The notes beneath the pieces were generated by a model, which saw only the letters and a program-made list of their open reading frames with translations, ran no database searches and was not told the origin of the DNA. The position numbers were made by a program, and so were the translations under genes. Shown here piece after piece: positions 45,355 through 55,007 of a DNA stretch of 64,000 bases (positions are counted from its first letter, which is position 1; each line of letters begins with the position of its first letter). The DNA is from Oxynema aestuarii AP17 (lineage in GTDB: Bacteria > Cyanobacteriota > Cyanobacteriia > Cyanobacteriales > Laspinemataceae), in NCBI RefSeq assembly GCF_012295525.1, contig NZ_CP051167.1:62001-126000 (forward strand), read 5' to 3'.

Positions 45355-46959
45355 CTAAACTTTTTGTCGGGTCAAGAGTAAGGTGGACGCGGCGGAAACG
45401 AGGAGTAACGTCAAGGAAGCTGCCGCCGCATCGGTGAAGGCAACATCTTCGGTGGCTTGCCAAATTTGAGTGGCTAGGGTTTTGAAGCCGATGGGGGCGA
45501 GTAACATGGTGGCGGGTAACTCCTTGATCGCGGTCAAAAAGACCAGAACGGCACCGCCGAGGATGCCGGGACTGACGAGGGGTAGGGTAATTTCGCGTAA
45601 GGTTTGCCAGGGCGATCGCCCCAAACTGCGGGCGGATTCTTCTAATTGCGGATTGACTTGTAACAAGCAACTGCGGATCGTTCCCACGGATTGGGGCAGA
45701 AATAAGACTAAATAGGCGAATACCAGCATGGGCAAGGTTTGATACAGCCAGGGCAGGTAATTGGCGCCTAAAAAGACGAGGGAGAGGGCGATCGTGATCC
45801 CGGGGAGTCCGAAGCCGATGTAAGTACACCGCTCGATCGCCGTGGTCAGGCGTCCGGGGAAGCGCACGGCGAGAATTGCCACGGGAAGGGCGAATAAAGT
45901 GGTGACGACGGCGGCAGATCCGGCGGCGAGGATCGAGTTAAAGGCGGCTTCCCAGGTATCGACGGGGATTTTTCCGGCACTCAGACCCCGACCGAGCCAA
46001 AAGACGGTGACGGCGAGGGGAAGAAGTAACCCCAGCCCGGAGACGATCGCGCACAAGGCGATCGCGATCCCTTTCCACGGTCCTAATTTAATCGTGGGCG
46101 GTACCCGACTACTCCCGGAACTCTGGCTGTAGTAAGCGGCCCCGGTTCTGACGCGATATTCCAGCCACAAAATCAGCCAGACGAGTAACACGAGCACCAA
46201 CGCCAGGACGGCGGCGGAGTGGCGATCGAAGCTGGTCTTATATTGAGTAAAAATGACTCGGGTAAACGAGTCGAAGCGCATCAAACTCGGGGTTCCGAAA
46301 TCGCGCAGGGCGTAAAGGGCGACCAGCAAGCCTCCGGCGACGAGGGAAGGGCGCAATTGCGGTAAGGTGACTTGCCAAAAGGTCTGCCAAGGATTGCGGC
46401 CCAAACTGCGCGAGGCTTCTTCTAAAGCCGGGTCGATCCCTTGCAAGCCGGAACGCACGGAAATGAGCAAGTAGGGATAAGTAAATAAGGTCAGGGACAG
46501 CAGCGCTCCGGGCCAGCCGTAAATGGAAGGCAGTTCGCTGACGCCGAGGGGTTCGAGTAACAGTTGCAGCCAACTGCCTCGGGTGCCGAAGGTGGCAATT
46601 AAGGCGAAGCTGCCGACGTAACTGGGGACGGCGAGGGGTAAGGTGGTGGCGATCGCCCAAAAGCGCCGTCCGGGGAGATCGGTACGGGTGGTCAGAAAGG
46701 CAAGGGGAATGGCGATCGCGGCGGAACAGAGGGTCACTCCGAGGGCGAGGGTCGCACTGCCTGCAAACACTTCTATGGTTTTACCGCGCGAGAGCAGTTC
46801 CCCAATGCGATCGCCTCCCGCTCCTGCGGCGCGCACGAACAAATATGCTAAGGGGGTAAAAATGGCGATCGCGACGGTTGCCGCCGCCGCTACGAGCAAC
46901 AGGGGCGGTCCGGAATACCCGTACCCCCCCCAAATTTTCAGTGTTTTTGCGAATTTCAT
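45355..46959 (-). CDS. futB: Iron(III) ABC transporter permease FutB
   Basis: A 534-residue inner-membrane protein with about 12 helices, made of two fused permease halves. Each half has an EAA-type loop (LEEASRSLGRNPWQTFWQVTLPQLRPSL and LEESARSLGRSPWQTLREITLPLVSPGI). This fused form is typical of FbpB/FutB-type ferric transporters. ATG 46959 is chosen over the frame's upstream extension, which overlaps non-homologous sequence. futA lies 183 bp upstream; the IS607 element begins about 40 bp downstream of the stop. Confidence 0.93.
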   Translation of the reverse strand: MKFAKTLKIWGGYGYSGPPLLLVAAAATVAIAIFTPLAYLFVRAAGAGGDRIGELLSRGKTIEVFAGSATLALGVTLCSAAIAIPLAFLTTRTDLPGRRFWAIATTLPLAVPSYVGSFALIATFGTRGSWLQLLLEPLGVSELPSIYGWPGALLSLTLFTYPYLLISVRSGLQGIDPALEEASRSLGRNPWQTFWQVTLPQLRPSLVAGGLLVALYALRDFGTPSLMRFDSFTRVIFTQYKTSFDRHSAAVLALVLVLLVWLILWLEYRVRTGAAYYSQSSGSSRVPPTIKLGPWKGIAIALCAIVSGLGLLLPLAVTVFWLGRGLSAGKIPVDTWEAAFNSILAAGSAAVVTTLFALPVAILAVRFPGRLTTAIERCTYIGFGLPGITIALSLVFLGANYLPWLYQTLPMLVFAYLVLFLPQSVGTIRSCLLQVNPQLEESARSLGRSPWQTLREITLPLVSPGILGGAVLVFLTAIKELPATMLLAPIGFKTLATQIWQATEDVAFTDAAAASLTLLLVSAASTLLLTRQKV

Positions 46960-47142
46960 GCCAGCCTGGATGGTATTGTCTGACCCTCGGCCTTGGCCCG
47001 TGGGCGACCGACAGGGGAATCTGCTTTGCAGACGCTTCGCGATCGCCCCCACTAGCGAACCGTTTGACCGACGACCCGATCTAGAATATGCCCAATTGCC
47101 TCGGTTTGTTCGCGTCGGGGACGGCGATCGCCCGGTACCGTT

Positions 47143-48210
47143 TTAGAGCACTCCCGAGTCTTGCAACAGTTTGAGGGTGGCGTCGAGATCGTCGAGATTG
47201 CTCAAATCGATCGTTTTGTAGTCGATCTCTGCGAGGGGTTTGAGATCTTTCGCCGCCTCTATTCCACTCACCAAGGGATACTCGTAAGTCTCGGTAGCAA
47301 AATATTTCTGGGCGTCTTCCTCTAACAGAAAGCCGATGAATTTCTGGGCGGCTTCCGGGTTTTTGGCGCTGTCGAGAATCGCAACCCCCGCCACGTTCAC
47401 TAAGGAACCGACATCGTTCGTGTAGTGGTGTGCCACGGGAACGTCTGGATTTTCCGCTTTCAGCCGTTCTAAATAATAATGGTTGACAAACCCGACGGCA
47501 ATTTCCCCCCGCGAAAGGGCTTCGACAATCGGCGTATTTTTGGGATACACTTGCGGGTTATTCGCTTTAATCCCTTCGAGCCACTGACGGGCCGCTTCTT
47601 CCCCCTCGCTGAGGCGCAAGGCGGTCACGAAGGATTGAAAGGAGCCGTTGGTCGGCGCCCAACCGATTTTTCCTTCCCATTTCGGATCGGTCAAATCCAT
47701 AATCGAGGCGGGCAATTCTTCCGGTTGGACTAAATCAGTGTTGTAGTCCACGGTTCGCACCCGTCCGGTGACCCCGACCCATTCCCCTTCGGGAGAGCGG
47801 TAGCGTTCGTCTACTTTGGAGAGCAATTCTTGCGGGATCGCGGTGGTGCGCTCGGCTTTTTGCAAGGCGCCGAGGGCTCCGGCATCCTGCGCGAAGAACA
47901 GGTCGGCGGGACTGTTTTGTTGTTCTTCGAGAATCGCGGCGGCGAGTTCGGCGGTGTCTCCGTAGCGGATTTCGACCTCTACTCCGGTTTGGGTTTCAAA
48001 TTTCTCGATCAGTTCGCCGACGAGTTTTTCGCTGCGTCCGGAATAGATGACGAGTCCCCCTTCGGCTGGCGTACTGGCGACGGTGGCTTCGCTGCCGGAG
48101 GTTGCGGTATTTTCGGCTTGCGGTGTGACGGTGTTGCTCGAACAGGCGATCGCCACGAAACCACTGGCAACTGTTAACCCGAACAAACTCAATATTTTTC
48201 TTCTTTTCAC
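47143..48210 (-). CDS. futA: Iron(III) substrate-binding protein FutA
   Basis: A 355-residue periplasmic binding protein, starting at GTG 48210 with SD AGGAGAAGG upstream. The signal region (GLTVASGFVAIACSS) has a lipobox-like IACS, and a Ser/Thr/Glu-rich linker follows before the ferric-binding fold (LVIYSGRSEKLVGELIEKFE; tyrosines in NHYYLERL and ETYEYPL are likely iron ligands). Twin basic residues RRK precede the hydrophobic part, so export could be by Tat or Sec. It supplies Fe(III) to FutB/FutC. Confidence 0.94.
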   Translation of the reverse strand: MKRRKILSLFGLTVASGFVAIACSSNTVTPQAENTATSGSEATVASTPAEGGLVIYSGRSEKLVGELIEKFETQTGVEVEIRYGDTAELAAAILEEQQNSPADLFFAQDAGALGALQKAERTTAIPQELLSKVDERYRSPEGEWVGVTGRVRTVDYNTDLVQPEELPASIMDLTDPKWEGKIGWAPTNGSFQSFVTALRLSEGEEAARQWLEGIKANNPQVYPKNTPIVEALSRGEIAVGFVNHYYLERLKAENPDVPVAHHYTNDVGSLVNVAGVAILDSAKNPEAAQKFIGFLLEEDAQKYFATETYEYPLVSGIEAAKDLKPLAEIDYKTIDLSNLDDLDATLKLLQDSGVL

Positions 48211-48637
48211 GCCCTTCTCCTTACGGTGTCACTCAACCTGGCTTAATTAGAAAAAGTCTCAATTACTTGGAAATTCTCCAAATCTATGAATAGAGGATTT
48301 AGACAACCCCGTCAAGCTTACTGCAAAAAATTCTCGAAAATCAAGGTAGGTTTCTGGGAGGTTTAGGGTCGATCGCCAAATTTTTAGGAAGAAATCGCCG
48401 TAAAAACAGGATAATTTGGCTTTAATCATCCCAAACATCGCTTTTTAAGCTTTTTTAGCCTCAAAAAATCGATTTTTTGCTGTATTAACTTTGATGTTGA
48501 GCAATTGACCTAATTACTGTTGCAAATATTTATAAATAAAGTATTGACAAATATGACCTTATTTGTTACGAAAATTACCGTTTCCGGCGAAGGGCGAATC
48601 TCGATCGCGGCGATCGCGCAACCGATACACGACGGCC
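48211..48637. other. Intergenic region upstream of futA
   Basis: AT-rich and about 430 bp long. It must hold the fut promoter. I looked for a Fur box of the TGATAAT-N-ATTATCA type and found no convincing match. Confidence 0.4.
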
Positions 48638-48692
48638 AAAAAAACAAAAAAAGATTCTCTTCCCGCGATCGCGTGGTGAGGGGGGAAGAGAA
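48638..48692 (-). terminator. Rho-independent terminator of the [2Fe-2S] ferredoxin-like gene
   Basis: On the minus strand a perfect 10-bp stem TTCTCTTCCC / GGGAAGAGAA is followed by TCTTTTTTTGTTTTTTT, about 50 bp past the stop at 48743. Confidence 0.9.
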
Positions 48693-48742
48693 CGACAAAG
48701 CAAGGGAAAATTGGCAAATTTTAGGCAAATTCTCGGCAAATT

Positions 48743-49330
48743 TTAAAGATGTTTTGCGATTAATTCGGGAACTTCTTTCGGTTTAAACTTCGTGTAACGA
48801 GTTTTATCCGGCATGACCACCACGTTCGGCCCGAGTTTGCACCGACTCATGCACCCGGTCGCCTTAATTTTTACCCGATCTTGCAAACCACTCTCGCGCA
48901 AGCTCTCTTCCAACGCCTGACAAACCGCTTTCCCGCCGCGCTTGCGACAGTCGGATTTCTGGCAGATGAGAATTTTAACGGGTTTATCCGGCGCCGGAGC
49001 CGTTTCGCTTTCTAACTGGCAGGGACTGGCACTGGTGTACTGTTGGCAGATCTCGGCTGGACTGGCGGGCAAGACCTGACGGGCTTTGAGTTTGAGTTTC
49101 CCGGTTTTCAGGTTGAGTTTGCGTTTGCCGCTTACCCGGATGCGATCTCCCCGATTGAGGGCGTCGGACAAGCTGGCCCGTTCTTTCTTCGACAGGCTCA
49201 GATCGATGGTTTGGATGCCCTCGGTGGTGGCGATGCCAAGCTGTTTGGCTTTCTTATTTTTTTTATCGAAAAAACCGAGTAAGCGTCCTTCTAAAGCAAA
49301 TTTCGAGACTTGTTGATGAGATTTACCCAT
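48743..49330 (-). CDS. Thioredoxin-like [2Fe-2S] ferredoxin domain protein
   Basis: A 195-residue soluble protein. The C-terminal ~80 residues have the thioredoxin-like [2Fe-2S] pattern ILICQKSDCRKRGGKAVC ... CMSRCKLGPNVVVMP. The N-terminal ~110 residues (FALEGRLLGFFDKKNKKAKQLGI..., RIRVSGKRKLNLKTGKLKLKA) are basic and look like an OB-type or RNA/DNA-binding fold. An electron-transfer or sensing role is inferred. ATG 49330 is set by MGKSHQQ; codons further upstream are not family-like. It lies next to the fut genes but has its own terminator. Confidence 0.85.
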   Translation of the reverse strand: MGKSHQQVSKFALEGRLLGFFDKKNKKAKQLGIATTEGIQTIDLSLSKKERASLSDALNRGDRIRVSGKRKLNLKTGKLKLKARQVLPASPAEICQQYTSASPCQLESETAPAPDKPVKILICQKSDCRKRGGKAVCQALEESLRESGLQDRVKIKATGCMSRCKLGPNVVVMPDKTRYTKFKPKEVPELIAKHL

Positions 49331-49996
49331 TGTGGTTCGTCGTAGGTCGTGGTTTTCGATGGTTTGTTTTAAACCGAGCGATCGATCGCAGACGGGGCGA
49401 TCGCCGTGTCCGAAACTCAAATTTTCGAGGTAAAATTTGAGAAAAATTTGCATTAATTAAATTCACGATAGCTCTTGGGCGTTTCAGGACGCTGGGGTTG
49501 AGCACCTCCCCATTCGCGATCGAAAATTCGATCGCTCCTTTCCTTTCCACCATAAATCAACTGATAAATATTCTCATCTACCTGACGAGAGGATTTAATA
49601 AAACTTTACATTACTACAGAATGATGGCGCCCTAGATGCACCCGGGGGAGGCGCCCGTTAGGGCTCCGATGTCCATGGAAGGGGATCGATCCTGGGGTAA
49701 AAGGGGGCAGGTTGGGCTAAGCTAGAGGCAGAACAGGCCATCAGGGCCGAACTTCCCGAACTGCCCGATCTTTTCGAGAAGAGAACACCCGGGCACAGAA
49801 GGGAGAGTTTTTCCCTCTTCTGTGCCGTTGCCGTGTCTCGTTGACGATCGCCCCTTTCGATAGGCGTGTCATCTACTTGCGGGGTCGGGGATTCGATCTC
49901 GGCGGCCAATCGGTTCGGGTCGGATGGACGGGCGATCGCGCTTCCACCGCCATAACATCCCCAGCCTCGATTTTTTTGTCAAGGAGTTCTGTCAAC
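49331..49996. other. Long leader or intergenic region with strong hairpins
   Basis: No gene is supported. From about 49620 the sequence is rich in pairing potential: GCCCTA/TAGGGC flank GGCGCC copies (49629-49668), and a perfect 10-bp stem GGCACAGAAG/CTTCTGTGCC lies at 49792-49826. None has a T-run. The region may be a folded 5' leader of the 87-residue gene or a separate RNA. Confidence 0.4.
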
Positions 49997-50260
49997 ATGT
50001 CTTCGCCTACATCCCCAGTCGAGTCCGACGGGATGGAGTCCGAATTATTTGAGGGGACAACAGACCCGCGTGCGATCGCTGCTAGCGAGCATCGCGACGT
50101 CGCCGCTCCTCCCCGCCAGACGGTCGATCCGGGGTCTTCACCCTTAAAAGAAGTGGCTCGCTTTAAACCGACGATCGCCCATTTCTTAGATGAAGACGAC
50201 CCCGAACGAACACCAGAACGCTGGTGGCATCGCCGTCAAGACTCCAAACCGACGTTTTAA
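49997..50260 (+). CDS. Small polar protein of unknown function (87 aa)
   Basis: An 87-residue acidic, Pro/Ser-rich protein, probably disordered at its N-terminus, with a more ordered C-terminus (VARFKPTIAHFLDEDDPERTPERWWHRR). The start is supported by AAGGAG (49981-49986), 10 nt before ATG 49997; the frame's upstream extension is not credible. A strong hairpin follows it. No family is recognised. Confidence 0.6.
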   Translation: MSSPTSPVESDGMESELFEGTTDPRAIAASEHRDVAAPPRQTVDPGSSPLKEVARFKPTIAHFLDEDDPERTPERWWHRRQDSKPTF

Positions 50261-50300
50261 CCAGCCCAGTGCTGCTCCATGCTAGGCCGCAGCCTCCCAA

Positions 50301-50339
50301 ATCGGGGGAAGTGAGATCGATAACGAGACTTCCCCCGAT
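50301..50339 (+). terminator. Strong 12-bp hairpin after the 87-residue gene
   Basis: ATCGGGGGAAGT and ACTTCCCCCGAT pair perfectly across a 15-nt loop, 40 bp past the stop. There is no T-run, so it may protect a 3' end rather than end transcription by itself. Confidence 0.55.
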
Positions 50340-50684
50340 GCGATCTTTGACCGTCGATCTGCGGCGAACTGCAAGCTGAAGCGAACGCCAACTCCCCCAA
50401 CAATCCCCGTTCCAGGTATCGACCGGGAGAGGCGATCGCCCCTGAGTTTTCTAGACTTCTGGAAAATTAATGAGTTTTTATTGCAATAAAGCCCCAATTA
50501 TCCTCTAAGCTACTAAGGAGCTTGTTGCAGAATATTCTCAACAACTTCCCCTTGGCTCCGGGAGACCCTCGCGCGATCGCGCCGATGGCGGGGTAGGGCG
50601 CGATCGCGCCGTTCCCTAGAAAGCCCTGGCGATTGCGGTTGCCAGTTCCTCGACCGACCAGATATCCAGACCGAAGAGCGACTT
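50340..50684. other. Intergenic region upstream of the Fur gene
   Basis: About 345 bp, AT-rich near 50460-50510 and with HIP1 sites near 50570-50620. No gene is supported. Confidence 0.4.
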
Positions 50685-51200
50685 ATGAGCATATACAATG
50701 CGGCGGCATTGAAAGCCGAACTCAGGCAACGGGGTTTTCGGATGACAGCCCAACGAGAAACCATTTTGAGGGTCTTTCAAACTATTCCCCAAGGAAAGCA
50801 TCTCAATGCGGAGGAATTGTACAATATTCTCCAACATCAAGGGGAAAAAATTAGCGTTTCTACGGTTTATCGTACCCTCAACTTGATGGCGAAAATGGGA
50901 ATTTTACGCGAACTCGAATTCGCCGAAGGACACAAACACTACGAACTGAACAAACCTTCCGAACTCCACCATCACCTCATCTGTGTCGAATGTCGCCAAA
51001 CCGTGGAATTTAAAAGCGATTGGATTGCCAAAATTGCGAAAAACCAAGCCAAATCTAACGAATTTGAATTACTCGACTGTCAGCTAACCCTTCATTGTGT
51101 TTGCTTAGAAGCCTTTGAGGAAGGTTGGCCTTATTGTCTTCCCGAAGATTGGGTCTGTCCCAAATCTCAACGCCATCGCTCCAGTTGCGAACCCCATTAA
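50685..51200 (+). CDS. fur: Fur family transcriptional regulator, FurA-like
   Basis: A 171-residue DNA-binding metalloregulator. The winged-helix part (LKAELRQRGFRMTAQRETIL..., ISVSTVYRTLNLMAKMGILREL) is followed by a metal-binding dimerisation domain with EGHKHYEL and HHHLICVECRQTVEF. The C-terminus (DCQLTLHCVCLEAF..., GWPYCLPEDWVC) resembles the cyanobacterial iron regulator FurA rather than Zur. It would control feo and fut genes in this window when iron-loaded, and could also respond to redox through its cysteines. It appears monocistronic. Confidence 0.85.
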   Translation: MSIYNAAALKAELRQRGFRMTAQRETILRVFQTIPQGKHLNAEELYNILQHQGEKISVSTVYRTLNLMAKMGILRELEFAEGHKHYELNKPSELHHHLICVECRQTVEFKSDWIAKIAKNQAKSNEFELLDCQLTLHCVCLEAFEEGWPYCLPEDWVCPKSQRHRSSCEPH

Positions 51201-51617
51201 ACCGCCCGATTGGGCGAAGCGAACTACTGCGAGTTTTTGGATAAACAGGCGCTGGAAACAACAAAAAATCTTCAAGAGAATGAAGAGTTAAAAGGACGAA
51301 AAATTCGTCGACCGCCATACTTTTTCGGAGTATTGGAACGAGATTTTCTATTCTTTATCGAGAAAATTTCAAGATACGTTGAAACGGATCGGAAGGTTAA
51401 AGAATAGCGAGGGGCGATCGCCTTCGGATTGGCGCCATCTCTCTGAGCCGATCGCATTGGAAATCACCGTTCTTTGATGAATGGATGACTCCAGCAGCAT
51501 TTTGGCGAAATCCTTTAAGATAGAGGATGGCGAGACGGGCGATCGTCTCCCGATCGCGCTAAGCTCTCTGAATACAGAGAGCATCTGTCGTCCCCGCTCA
51601 ATTTGTCATAGATAAAG
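51201..51617. other. Intergenic region upstream of the glutamine amidotransferase gene
   Basis: An open stretch of 65 codons from a TTG at 51210 to 51407 has a protein-like composition but no SD or known similarity, so it is left uncalled. Near 51560 an AGCTCTCTGAATACAGAGAGC inverted repeat lies about 45 bp before the next gene. Confidence 0.4.
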
Positions 51618-52361
51618 ATGCAACAGCACCCTACTGGCACCAGAATTTTGGCCATCCAACACGCCGATTGTGAAAATCTCGGTTACTTTGAAACGGTCTT
51701 GCGTCAACTCAAAATTCCTTTCGATTATTTGGATGTTTCGAGTGGCGAAACTTTTCCCCTAACCTTAAACAATTATACCCACTTGATCGTTTTAGGCGGA
51801 TTTATGAGCGCCTATCAAGAACGGGAATATCCCTGGCTGCGTTACGAATGCGATTTGATCGAATATGCATTGGAACGGGAGATAGGAATTGTCGGGATTT
51901 GTTTGGGCGCTCAATTAATTGCCAAAGTCCTCGGCGCTTCAGTACAAAAGGGCGATCGCGGTTCCGAGATTGGATGGTATGACGTGGTGTTAACTCCCGA
52001 CGCCCAACAGGATCCACTCTTGAAAGAATTTCCCCACCAATTTAAAGCCTTGCAATGGCATGGGGACACATTCGATCTACCGGAAAAGGCGGTGAGATTA
52101 GCCAGTTCTAGCAAGTATGAAAATCAAGCCTTTCGCTATGGCGATCGCGTTTGGGGATTGCAGTTTCATTTAGAAGTGACTGAAGAAATTATTCAGCGCT
52201 GGTTGGTCAATCACAACCAGCGCCATCCAGTACCGCAACAAATTCCTCCTTATCCAATTCAGAAAGCAACCTCCAAGAATTTATCAGAATTTCAGACCAT
52301 GGCCGATCGATTTATAGAGCAGTTTATTGCGGTCACGACTCCAGTTTCTCAGTCATCTTGA
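51618..52361 (+). CDS. Class I glutamine amidotransferase (GuaA-GATase-like)
   Basis: A 247-residue enzyme with the class I triad: Cys95 in GICLGAQLIA, and His184 and Glu186 in LQFHLEVTEE. It is a free-standing amidase domain of the type found next to peptidases or unknown synthases, so its ammonia acceptor or actual gamma-glutamyl substrate is unknown. Its last 13 bp overlap the 3' end of the convergent TPR gene. It has its own promoter region and no operon partner. Confidence 0.85.
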   Translation: MQQHPTGTRILAIQHADCENLGYFETVLRQLKIPFDYLDVSSGETFPLTLNNYTHLIVLGGFMSAYQEREYPWLRYECDLIEYALEREIGIVGICLGAQLIAKVLGASVQKGDRGSEIGWYDVVLTPDAQQDPLLKEFPHQFKALQWHGDTFDLPEKAVRLASSSKYENQAFRYGDRVWGLQFHLEVTEEIIQRWLVNHNQRHPVPQQIPPYPIQKATSKNLSEFQTMADRFIEQFIAVTTPVSQSS

Positions 52362-54397
52362 AATAACGATCCTTGTTCTATGCGATTGAGGAAGATCTCC
52401 TCGGCATCGAGATCGTCTTCTTCTTCCATTAACTCGGCGAGTTCCTCGTACAAGTCGATCCGCTTTTGGTAACTATCAATTTTTGGATTGTTGTCATCGA
52501 CGTCACGCCACATCTTGAGACAACTCTTAGCGGCAGTCAAGTCTTTTTCTTGTAAAGCAAGATTAATTGAGATCTGGCAATAAGTGGTGTATTCAAAAAT
52601 GTGAAATTCTTCAACTTCAAGGATCGGTTCGAGAAGTGCTTTTGCTTCCTTAATCCGATTTTTCAATAGTTCTAGGTTAGCCAAACCCAAACGACCCATC
52701 AGATAATCGGGATGATTTTGATAAATTTCTCGAATGAGTTTTTCTGCTTCTTCACCGCGATCCTGTAGTTGATAAGATCCGGCCAAATTGTACAGGATAT
52801 CCGGCGCATCTGGCGCGTATTGTAAGGCTTGTTTGAGTAGTTTTTCTCCTTTGACACCTTGGTTGTTTTTCAGGGCGAGAACCGCCTTTTCTAGCAATTC
52901 TTGAATATGAGGCTCGTGAGAAATTCTGGGTTCGTAATCGATAGTCAGGCTTTGTAATATAATCTCTTGCCATTTTCCTTGAATCCACAGGCGAACGGAT
53001 TGACGATGCTTTAGGATTTGACGATCGATTAAAATTTGGCTTCCATTCAAGCGCATCCGATCGGGACCGCGATCGCTGAAGACAAACTCACGCAATCTTT
53101 CTAATAAGTTTGGGGTTTGCAACATAGAAATCGACATCATCGCAAATTCTCTGGCCTCGGGACTGCCGCGATCGAGTAAAATGGGAACGATCTTTTCGAT
53201 CTCTGGATGCTGTTGAAAATAACTTTGAGCGATTTCAGCCTTGGTGGTTTCATCGTCTAGATCTCGACCTTGAATTAAGGAAGTTAGATCGTCAACGGCC
53301 TTTCTGCAAATCCAATTAGAGATGGGAAAAGGCCAAGGTGCGTGTCGATCGCTCATCGGTCGATTGGCATCTCTGAGGTTGCTCGACACCAGCTCGTTAT
53401 GCGGTGAAAGATCGAGGGATTTTTGCCAATACTGACGCGCTTCAGTTTCGCGACCTTCTCGTAAGGCAGCTACGGCAACCAAGTGGTAAAACATCGGTTG
53501 CTCTCGGTCGTAAAAACTTCCTTCAGCTTTGAGGCGATCGGCGATCTCTAAAATCGTTTTGTTGTCTCCAAAATACGAGAGAGTTTCGACTACCTTGAGC
53601 AGAAATTCCGGGTGCTCCGACTCCATTTTTAGGAGCTTATTTAACTCGGTTTGAGCCTCCTCAACTTTTCCTTGAAGATATAAAAATTGCGTGATATTTC
53701 CTTGCGCGTGAAAGTTATTCGGATCGAGGGCGATCGCCTCCCGGGCTGTGGCTAGGGCGGCTTCGCTATTCTCCTCTCGATAATAGGACTGGGCGAGATG
53801 GTTGAGGGCGCGAACGTAGGTCGGGCAAATTTGTAAAATTTCCTCGAAAAGCTCTCTTCCTCGGGGGTAGTGACCCCGTTCGATTAAACTTTGACCTTTG
53901 TCTTGCAATGTCAAGATTTCTTCTGCTCTGGGTTCACCAGAAAGACCACTATCTGCTATCCAACCTGCTAATTCTTGCTCGATCTTTGCGATGTTATTTT
54001 TGATTTCAGGAGCCTTGTTCGCCTGGGGATATTTCTCCAGATAAGTGCGTAAAGTGCTGAGGGCTGCAACAGCACGGCTGTTATATAGATAACTATTTGC
54101 TAGGTGTAATAAAACGGATTGACTATTGGGATCGATTTCTAGAATTTGCTCGCAGATCTCTTCCTGATTCAGATAATCATTAATTTTAGTGTAATATTCG
54201 AGATAAGATTTGAGAACATCAATGGAATTTGGATATTTTTCTTTGAGTTCGTCTAATAAACTCTCTGCTTTATCATAATTGTCATGTTTTAAGGATTTTT
54301 CGACTTGAAGGAGACCCGTTTTTAATTGGCTGGCACTGCTGCCAAATCCTTTGCCTCCAGATGATGGCAATTTTTTAGCTTTGTTCTTCTTAGCCAT
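52349..54397 (-). CDS. Large TPR repeat protein
   Basis: A 682-residue soluble protein with TPR-like helical repeats at about 25-130, 165-360 and 480-640 (for example YVRALNHLAQSYYREENSEAALATAREAIALDPN). The middle part (about 365-480) is different and has an SDRHAPWPFPISNW motif. The N-terminus is lysine-rich and the C-terminus very acidic (EELAELMEEEDDLDAEE). A scaffold role is inferred. ATG 54397 (MAKKNKAKKLP) is preferred over an in-frame TTG-type start at 54421. Confidence 0.85.
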   Translation of the reverse strand: MAKKNKAKKLPSSGGKGFGSSASQLKTGLLQVEKSLKHDNYDKAESLLDELKEKYPNSIDVLKSYLEYYTKINDYLNQEEICEQILEIDPNSQSVLLHLANSYLYNSRAVAALSTLRTYLEKYPQANKAPEIKNNIAKIEQELAGWIADSGLSGEPRAEEILTLQDKGQSLIERGHYPRGRELFEEILQICPTYVRALNHLAQSYYREENSEAALATAREAIALDPNNFHAQGNITQFLYLQGKVEEAQTELNKLLKMESEHPEFLLKVVETLSYFGDNKTILEIADRLKAEGSFYDREQPMFYHLVAVAALREGRETEARQYWQKSLDLSPHNELVSSNLRDANRPMSDRHAPWPFPISNWICRKAVDDLTSLIQGRDLDDETTKAEIAQSYFQQHPEIEKIVPILLDRGSPEAREFAMMSISMLQTPNLLERLREFVFSDRGPDRMRLNGSQILIDRQILKHRQSVRLWIQGKWQEIILQSLTIDYEPRISHEPHIQELLEKAVLALKNNQGVKGEKLLKQALQYAPDAPDILYNLAGSYQLQDRGEEAEKLIREIYQNHPDYLMGRLGLANLELLKNRIKEAKALLEPILEVEEFHIFEYTTYCQISINLALQEKDLTAAKSCLKMWRDVDDNNPKIDSYQKRIDLYEELAELMEEEDDLDAEEIFLNRIEQGSLFQDD

Positions 54398-55007
54398 ATC
54401 CCTCGAAGTTCCTTGCGTCAACTAATCATCTAGAGTGGGTAATAGGGACGATCGTGCGATCGCCGGAAACGAGCCATGAAAACTCAAATAGATTTTATCA
54501 TAGCTCGAATTGTTGTAAATTGCACTAAATTTGAGTTGGTCAATCTATCGAAGAACGCAGAATTGTTGAGCGGAAAAACCTAAAACCCTATAAATAGATA
54601 CACGAATCCTGTGAAATTCCAAATTCAGCATCTAGAAAGTAGCTCTCAAGGCTAATTAACATAAGTATTTTTTAGCCATAAAGTATAAAATTTTGCAATT
54701 CGCACAATTTGTCTACTCTCTTTTTGTTATAAAATTGCGACATTAAAACTATTTGAAGAATTTAATATGAAATTAAATTTTCGTAAATTTGAATGCGAAT
54801 ACCCTTTTCATTGTTGGTGTTAAGCCGGGCTAACTTATTTGTTTGAGGAACTCTTGTCATTTTTTATTTTTATTTACTCCCAATCTAAGAATCTCATGTT
54901 TTTTGAAAAAAAAGATAGTATAAGCTGGCCATTTATGTTCGCTACCCTGCATTAGTTAAGTTAGAACAGGGCGGTGTCTTATTCTCATAATAGGCGATCG
55001 CGTTCTC
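54398..55007. other. AT-rich intergenic region
   Basis: About 610 bp between the minus-strand TPR gene and the end of the FAD oxidoreductase gene. No gene, repeat or terminator is supported; 54600-54950 is strongly AT-rich. Confidence 0.4.

Noticed and set aside
49997-50260. Phage or mobile origin for the 87-residue gene
   Set aside because: No integrase, repeats or tRNA nearby, and base composition is like its neighbours.
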